In this document: one piece after another, positions 32,969 to 38,142 of the stretch
Layout: each line of letters opens with the position of its first letter
Numbering within the stretch: the stretch's first letter is position 1
Assembly (NCBI GenBank): GCA_016987375.1
Contig: PJRA01000198.1
Span: forward strand, 852,644 to 890,785
Reading direction: 5' to 3'
Source: Brachionus koreanus
Lineage: Eukaryota; Rotifera; Eurotatoria; Ploima; Brachionidae
Length of the DNA: 38,142 bases
Program-made: the position numbers and the translations under genes
Notes under the pieces: generated by a model
What the model was told of the DNA's origin: nothing
Database searches by the model: none
The model's input: the letters and a program-made list of their open reading frames with translations, nothing else

Positions 32969-34444
32969 GAATAAATTCGAGAATTTGTTTGTCTTGGTTT
33001 CTAAATTTTAAAATTTTTGTTCTACGCATTTGGACAAACACTCAAAGCTATTTAAATCTCAATAGGCATTTGATTTTTTATTAAATGTAATAAACATTAT
33101 GTAACAAATTGTTTTTTCTTTTCGCAGAACTTATAATTATGAGAATAAACTTTGTAATTTTAAACAAATATTTAATTTTTTTTACACTCCTCATAACTTG
33201 AGGACTCGGCTATCTTAAATTATAACTTTAAGAGTCTTAGAAATAAGAGCGAAATAGCTTGGACTAAATAAGTCTTTTTTATGTAATTTTGGCCCAAATT
33301 AACATTTAAATAAGGAAATTAAATCTAAAAGATTAGTTAATAACATAGGACGACTAAGTCGTATGGTGATTAAATTGTTTTCGACTAAAGCCCACTCTGA
33401 AGACAACTATGTCATTTTAATTTAATTTCAGTTGACATTTTTTAAGGAATTTTTCAAAATTAATAAAGATAAGAATAATTAATTCAAAATATCAAAACAA
33501 AATAAAATAAAAAAAAAACAGCCAATTTGAGCTCTTTAGATTTAAATGAAGCAAAAAAATTATCAAAATAATCTAGCCATAGTCTATTTAATAGTAAAAA
33601 AAAAATATCTCGTTTATTCATGTACACCTGAGCGTTCTATTTCAGAAAATAAATTGATAGCTCATTCAGTTCAATGCTTTCTGGCTAAAATTGATTTCCC
33701 TAAAAAAAAAGTAATTTCAAAATAATTATAGTTGAATGCAATTAGAATATTCGAAGGAAACATTGGTCTTCTAATTCGCTTGAGTTTAATTGTTGCTTTG
33801 GCTCTTATCTGATTGAAAATAGTTTTGTGAACAAAAAATCTAACAAACAATGTGAAATGAAACATTTAATTAAATTTTGAATGAGTAACTTGGCATGAAC
33901 AGCACTAAATTAAAATACAAATGTCAATGGAAAAGTTCTATTTCTAGTTCCGTTTTTATTTTTCTTAAGTCTCTATAGGTGATTAGATTTTAAGAAAAAA
34001 TAAAGTTCATGCTTGATTGAATTTCAAGAATTCAAAAAGATTTTTGTTTATAAATCTCATTCACTTAAGCGTTAGACTAAATTTTAATTCAAAATTTATT
34101 TTACCTGCTTAATAAAAATGTAAAAAAAACACTGTTTTGAATTCTCAAATAGTAATGTGATTCTTATGGGAAATAATAATCTTTTTAATCATTGAAAAAA
34201 GAAAAAAAATAATATTTTTGTTTGGTTAAAGGTCAATTTTATGTTAACTTGTTGAAATTTTGTTAAATTAAAAAAAAACTGAAAAGCTTAAATTTATCAA
34301 TCTACAAAAACTAAAATTTGTTTTTTTTTTCAAGTTAAAAATAAAGAAACTCTAAAAATTTAGTAAAATTTCAAGTTCATTTTATCAGAAAAATAAAAAA
34401 ATAAATCTAATTTAAACTAAGAAGCATTTAAAATAAATATGAAA

Positions 34445-35022
34445 TTTTTTTCTCCCTATTCACTTCTTGTGGAGAATAAGGTCATTTCTTTTGTGTCCAC
34501 ACAAGTCGATCCGTTGCCTTTACCTCTGTTGTGTCTCATGTCCCATTTCAATTAGCTCTTTCGTGATTGTTTACCTCCATGTTATTGCAGGTCTTACAAC
34601 ATTACATCGCCCATGAATTGTCCATTGAAGGTCTTTTCTATTAGATTCTTGTTTTGTCAGATTCACACTTCCCCTAACATTCACTTCCCTATATCAGTGT
34701 TGCTTTTACTACAATTTGAGTTTTGTTTCCATGCTATAGCTAGTTGATTTCCATGCCATTTCTAAGTCTTTTCTTAATGTTCCTATCAGTACAGCAATGG
34801 TAGTTTGGGAACCAAATCTTGTATCTTCATATGCATATGTTCTTCTGTATTAGATATTAACATCAGATCATCCGCTAAGTTTAAGTATTCAAGCTTTGTT
34901 GTTAATCCCTTTTCTTCACGCTACACTCGAATTTCTCGTAGAAGAGTCTTATCAAGTTAACTATTTTCTGTGGCAAGCCATACGATCTTAATGGCCTACA
35001 AGGTTTCTCTGAGCCAGATTAA
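34445..35022 (-). mobile_element. Decayed non-LTR retrotransposon (reverse transcriptase 3' part)
   Basis: A clearly less A/T-rich block reading on the minus strand. From the 5' side: LRSYGLPQKIVNLIRLFYEK then FECSV, matching the RT block before the VRTGVRQGC motif of LINE elements. After a deletion, KLEYLNLADDLMLISNTEEH, the RT catalytic motif normally found as RLxDLDFADDxALLS, here ADD. Further on, RPAITWR*TITKELIEMGHE, resembling the GRPxxTWRRTVEKELKEMGLT C-terminal segment of such polyproteins. Stops, frameshifts and deletions mark it as dead. The clade is not resolvable by eye. Confidence 0.65.
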
Positions 35023-35082
35023 AAATAAATATACTCATTTAAAATTTTATTTTTTTTTAATTGTAGATGAAAAAAAAAATTT

Positions 35083-36661
35083 TTAATTTTCCATATCTTG
35101 ATCTTCATCATCATCTATGTCCTCATATTCGTCATCATCCTCTAGCTCTTCAAAATCTTCGTCACTGGTCACATCAGGTTGGTCAATTTCGGCCAAACAC
35201 CTCTCACATTGACAATTGAACAAATAATTTTCTCTAAAAAAAATATAATAATATTATATTTTAAATTTGTGAATTTTGATTACCTTAATAATTTTTGCCT
35301 TGTGTGTCTACTACTATTAAGTTCACATTCGTCTAAGTATGAGATTAAAATTTCTTGACCAGGTTCCAAGTCTTCTAAAGCCACAATGCTCAACTCAAAA
35401 TTGTTATTACGAAAAGATATTTCTGCATTTGGTCTGCAGCTATGATTAATCATGCTTTGATATTCGTATATGCCAGAACCTTCGGAATTTAAAAAATTTC
35501 CCGCAGCTTTCAATTCAATTTAAATAAATAATAAGGTTAATTTTTAATTTAAATAAAATTACTTTTTTCCAATTTGGAATACAATTTATCAATGAATTTG
35601 TCTAATTTTTTCTTTTCAATTTTAGTAAGAGTATTTAAGCTAGAAACATTATCAACATAGACACTGAACGGGCTAGTACCGATTCCTTGTGAATTACGGC
35701 CAAATAGTGCAAAGAGCTGACAAAATCCCTCTTTGGATAGCCATGGCTCACATTCGGGAACATAAAAGTTGTTTTTAAAAATTTCCAAAGTCATTTCTCG
35801 TAGACTTTCAAGCTCATTCTAAATAAAAAGAATTTTAATTTTTTTTTAAGCTAAAAAAATAAAATTAATTACAAAAAATTTCTCTTTTAAAATTTTGTGA
35901 GATATTTGTTCGTTTTGATTAACAAGTGCGCACTCAAAATTCAACAATTTTTTCACCAATTCTTCATTATTTGGCATCTAAGACAAAAAATAAATGGTAA
36001 AGTAAATTAAAAATTTTTCAATTCACTTGTTTCATCATGGCTAGTAATTTAATAATTAGATAAATTGTGGTAGTCTCTGGCGGAAAATGCGTTTGTCTCC
36101 ACACATCAATTAGTAAATTTATCGGATGGTTTGGATTTTGCCGATCTTCTCCAAGACACAAGGTCTGATGGTACAAATGATAAGCTTGACATCTGCACTC
36201 ATCACAGCAATATTCAATTCCACAATTTACACATGCACAATGAGATGATCGGTTGGTGGTACAACACTGCTTTAAATAAGGAAGATTTATAGTAGGATCT
36301 TCAGCTAAACGCCTAATGTTTTCTTGGGCAGATTCTAATGGCCGCATACAAAATTCACATGCCTTTTTTTTTATAATAATTCAGGTAAAAACTCTAAAAT
36401 CAGTTTATTTTAATTACTTTATATTTGTAGAGCTCGTTCCAGGGAAATTGGGCGCTTACTATAGGCTTTTCGTTGAAAAGAACTTGTCCTTTGGTAAAAT
36501 TTTTTTTTGACACTAATGATCGATTCTGTTTTTAAATTAAATTTTTGAATAATCCACCATTTAGCTCATTTTTTAATTACTTTTTTCTCATCAATCACTT
36601 TGACTTCAAAGTTTTCAAAAAAAGTGCTATTTACATTAAAATTGGCATTTATGTCTAACAT
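35083..36661 (-). CDS. SMYD5: SET and MYND domain protein 5 (protein-lysine methyltransferase)
   Basis: Seven exons on the minus strand: 36661..36581, 36525..36418, 36362..36027, 35977..35873, 35818..35563, 35506..35284, 35233..35083. All are GT/AG and in phase, giving 419 residues, almost the human length (418). The split-SET layout is seen: the N-terminal SET part ([20 protein letters not shown]) and [12 protein letters not shown]; a MYND-type zinc finger ([14 protein letters not shown]...YHQTLC); [19 protein letters not shown], near-identical in pattern to SMYD5; then [16 protein letters not shown]; the SET core [12 protein letters not shown] and ISYLDECE; a post-SET NCQCERC; and an acidic Asp/Glu tail, also typical of SMYD5. 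Homologues methylate histone and other lysines; the substrate here is not known. Introns are 41-64 nt. Confidence 0.96.
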
Positions 36662-38142
36662 TTTCAAAATATTTTTTTTAGTTTTTTTTTTTAAAAACAA
36701 AACAAAAAAGATACACGCGATTAAACAAAATTATAATTTTTTCAAAAATTTAGATAAATTTTACTTTAAAATTCTAATTAAAAACTAGCTTAACATTTTT
36801 TTTGGAAAATTTTACCAAAATTTTTTTCTAATAAAAAAATAAAATATTGATTACCATAGTGAAATTTTGATTTTGAGCTAGCTTTAAACTTTGATATTAA
36901 ATTTTAAACGGAACTGTACTGTCCAAAATAAAATTATTAAGAAAAAATTCATAAGAGCGTTTAGTTTTAATTGAATTTGAAATGCTTAACGACATAAAAC
37001 AGCAAAACAAATATATTCTATTTTTAAAAATAAAATACAAATATAATAATATTTTATTTTATTTAGATATTTTTAAATCAAATACACCAAATTTTTAAAG
37101 ACAAAGAATGATATTTAAGGGTAAATTAATATTTAAGGGTAAATTAATATTTAAGGGTAATTTTTCGTTTTACTGTACACCATTACATACGTTTGATTTA
37201 TCCCGACATACATTTCAAACAAGTTGTAAATTCTAAGCGCTTTTTGAGTGCCCTTGCCAAACCATAGAAATCTTTCAAAAATGACTTCATGATCATGTAA
37301 AAAATATGTTTTTTTTGCATTTCTAAAGTCAACAAAAAATAAATTTTGGATTGAAAACTATCTCAGACAACTCTTAAGACTAGAAGAAAAAATTTTTAAA
37401 TCCTCGTATCTTTTGAATGATTTTTCAATAAATATATATTTTTTAATTTAAAATTTTATTTTAAAAAAATTATATAATTATTATAGTTTTTTTAAAATGT
37501 ATTTTTGAATTAAAAAACGTGAAAAATGCTTAAGCCAACATTCATAGTCATAAGAACTTTTAATATTTAAAGTCGAAGTCTCGACTTAAGCTTATGATTT
37601 TTTAAAAGTCTTTTGTAACGGTTTTCCTGAACTGATAGTTAAGCTGCTTTTGCTGACGCTTTGGTTCTTAATTTTCAAAGCAGACGCCTTTCTGAATGCT
37701 CTTTGATTTTAGCTTTTTATTAAACACTGTTTAGTAAAAATTTAATTGAATTAAATTAAATTTTTAATATTTTCTTTTTAAATTGAACTTAATTTAGTAT
37801 TGAGTATTTTTTTTTATTAAATTAGTAAACAAAATAACTCAAGTTTAATCTTAACGTCAGCCTTGGTTTTCAAATATTTTGAAAAAATACTTTATTCATT
37901 TTTATTCAATTTTAATGACGTATTTGGTATGTTAACTTAGGTTTAAAGTCTGAACTGATTATCAAGTCTTAAATTGAATGATTCATTTTAAGTTTAAAAA
38001 AGATTGGATGAATGATTAGGGTTATATATTTGTTTGACTTTAAACTAATCATTTAGAAAAAGTTTATTTTATTTGAATTTGATGCAAATTTATGAAAAAT
38101 TGTTCTTTGTTTTAAATATTTAAAAAAAATTGAAGAGTTTTA
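36662..38142. other. A/T-rich spacer upstream of SMYD5
   Basis: No gene found. It contains the 18-bp tandem repeat at 37111-37161 and a slightly less A/T-rich stretch at about 37160-37290 that I cannot assign. Confidence 0.4.
37111..37161. repeat. 18-bp tandem repeat, about 2.8 copies
   Basis: Unit ATATTTAAGGGTAAATTA occurs at 37111 and 37129, with a partial third copy at 37147. The first two copies are identical, so the expansion is recent or under constraint. Confidence 0.85.

Larger units (their letters stand above)
29801..34444. other. Long A/T-rich spacer
   Basis: About 4.6 kb with no credible exon on either strand. It contains an imperfect hairpin near 31168-31244, a TC-rich microsatellite at 32941-32968, and many A/T runs. 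A 64-codon minus-strand frame at 33671-33865 is not supported by any recognised motif. Confidence 0.4.

Noticed and set aside
33671..33865. 64-codon minus-strand frame with basic IRAKATIKLKRIRRP stretch
   Set aside because: It faintly recalls linkers of MULE/FLYWCH proteins, but no finger or catalytic motif supports it.
36316..36788. Plus-strand frames of 62-64 codons
   Set aside because: Antisense to SMYD5 exons and A/T-rich flank.
1..38142. Prokaryotic operon, CRISPR array, tRNA or rRNA genes
   Set aside because: No repeats with spacers, no cloverleaf or rRNA-like blocks, and all genes have spliceosomal introns or animal-specific families.

Overview
The window is nuclear DNA from a small-genome animal. 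It is strongly A+T-rich (roughly three quarters by eye). Its genes have introns of about 46-66 nt with GT..AG ends, no operons, and long A/T-rich spacers. I rebuilt the gene models by hand, requiring GT/AG borders and phase agreement at every junction. The gene set (polycystin-2, complex I NDUFB2, an NR2F-like nuclear receptor, a POMGNT1-like glycosyltransferase, a BMP-like ligand, SMYD5) is metazoan. Low GC plus tiny introns and several decayed transposons would fit a monogonont rotifer such as Brachionus. That placement is inference, not proven here.

Layout. 0-2.5 kb: 3' end of an unrecognised gene (+), NDUFB2 (-), and an orphan coding-like exon (+). 2.5-5.2 kb: complete eight-exon PKD2 (+). 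5.5-6.3 kb: a 224-bp TTAA-flanked MITE and a possible second inverted-repeat element. 6.9-9.0 kb: seven-exon membrane protein (-) with signal peptide, one Ig domain, Thr/Pro stalk, five predicted membrane helices and a long Lys/Glu-rich tail; I do not recognise its family. 9-13.2 kb: spacer with an internally deleted mariner. 13.2-14.7 kb: NR2F/COUP-TF-like receptor (+). 15.6-16.8 kb: Cys/Pro- and Gln/Tyr-rich structural protein (+) behind a TATA box.

20.2-26.2 kb: a POMGNT1-like gene (+) with two ILEI/FAM3-type stem domains instead of one, and two homologous, phase-matched exons that cannot be spliced together without a stop, so they look mutually exclusive. Its twelfth intron is about 2.2 kb because a SWIM-zinc-finger DNA transposon (23-bp perfect TIRs, 8-bp flanking repeat) and a second copy of the TTAA MITE lie in it. 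28.2-29.8 kb: TGF-beta/BMP-like ligand (-) whose only intron is 51 nt, in frame and stop-free. 34.4-35.0 kb: decayed non-LTR reverse transcriptase (-). 35.1-36.7 kb: seven-exon SMYD5 (-). The remainder is A/T-rich spacer with minor repeats.

The genes do not form one pathway. The most unusual items are the double-ILEI POMGNT1 with alternative exons, the Ig/five-helix membrane protein, and the SWIM and TTAA element families.
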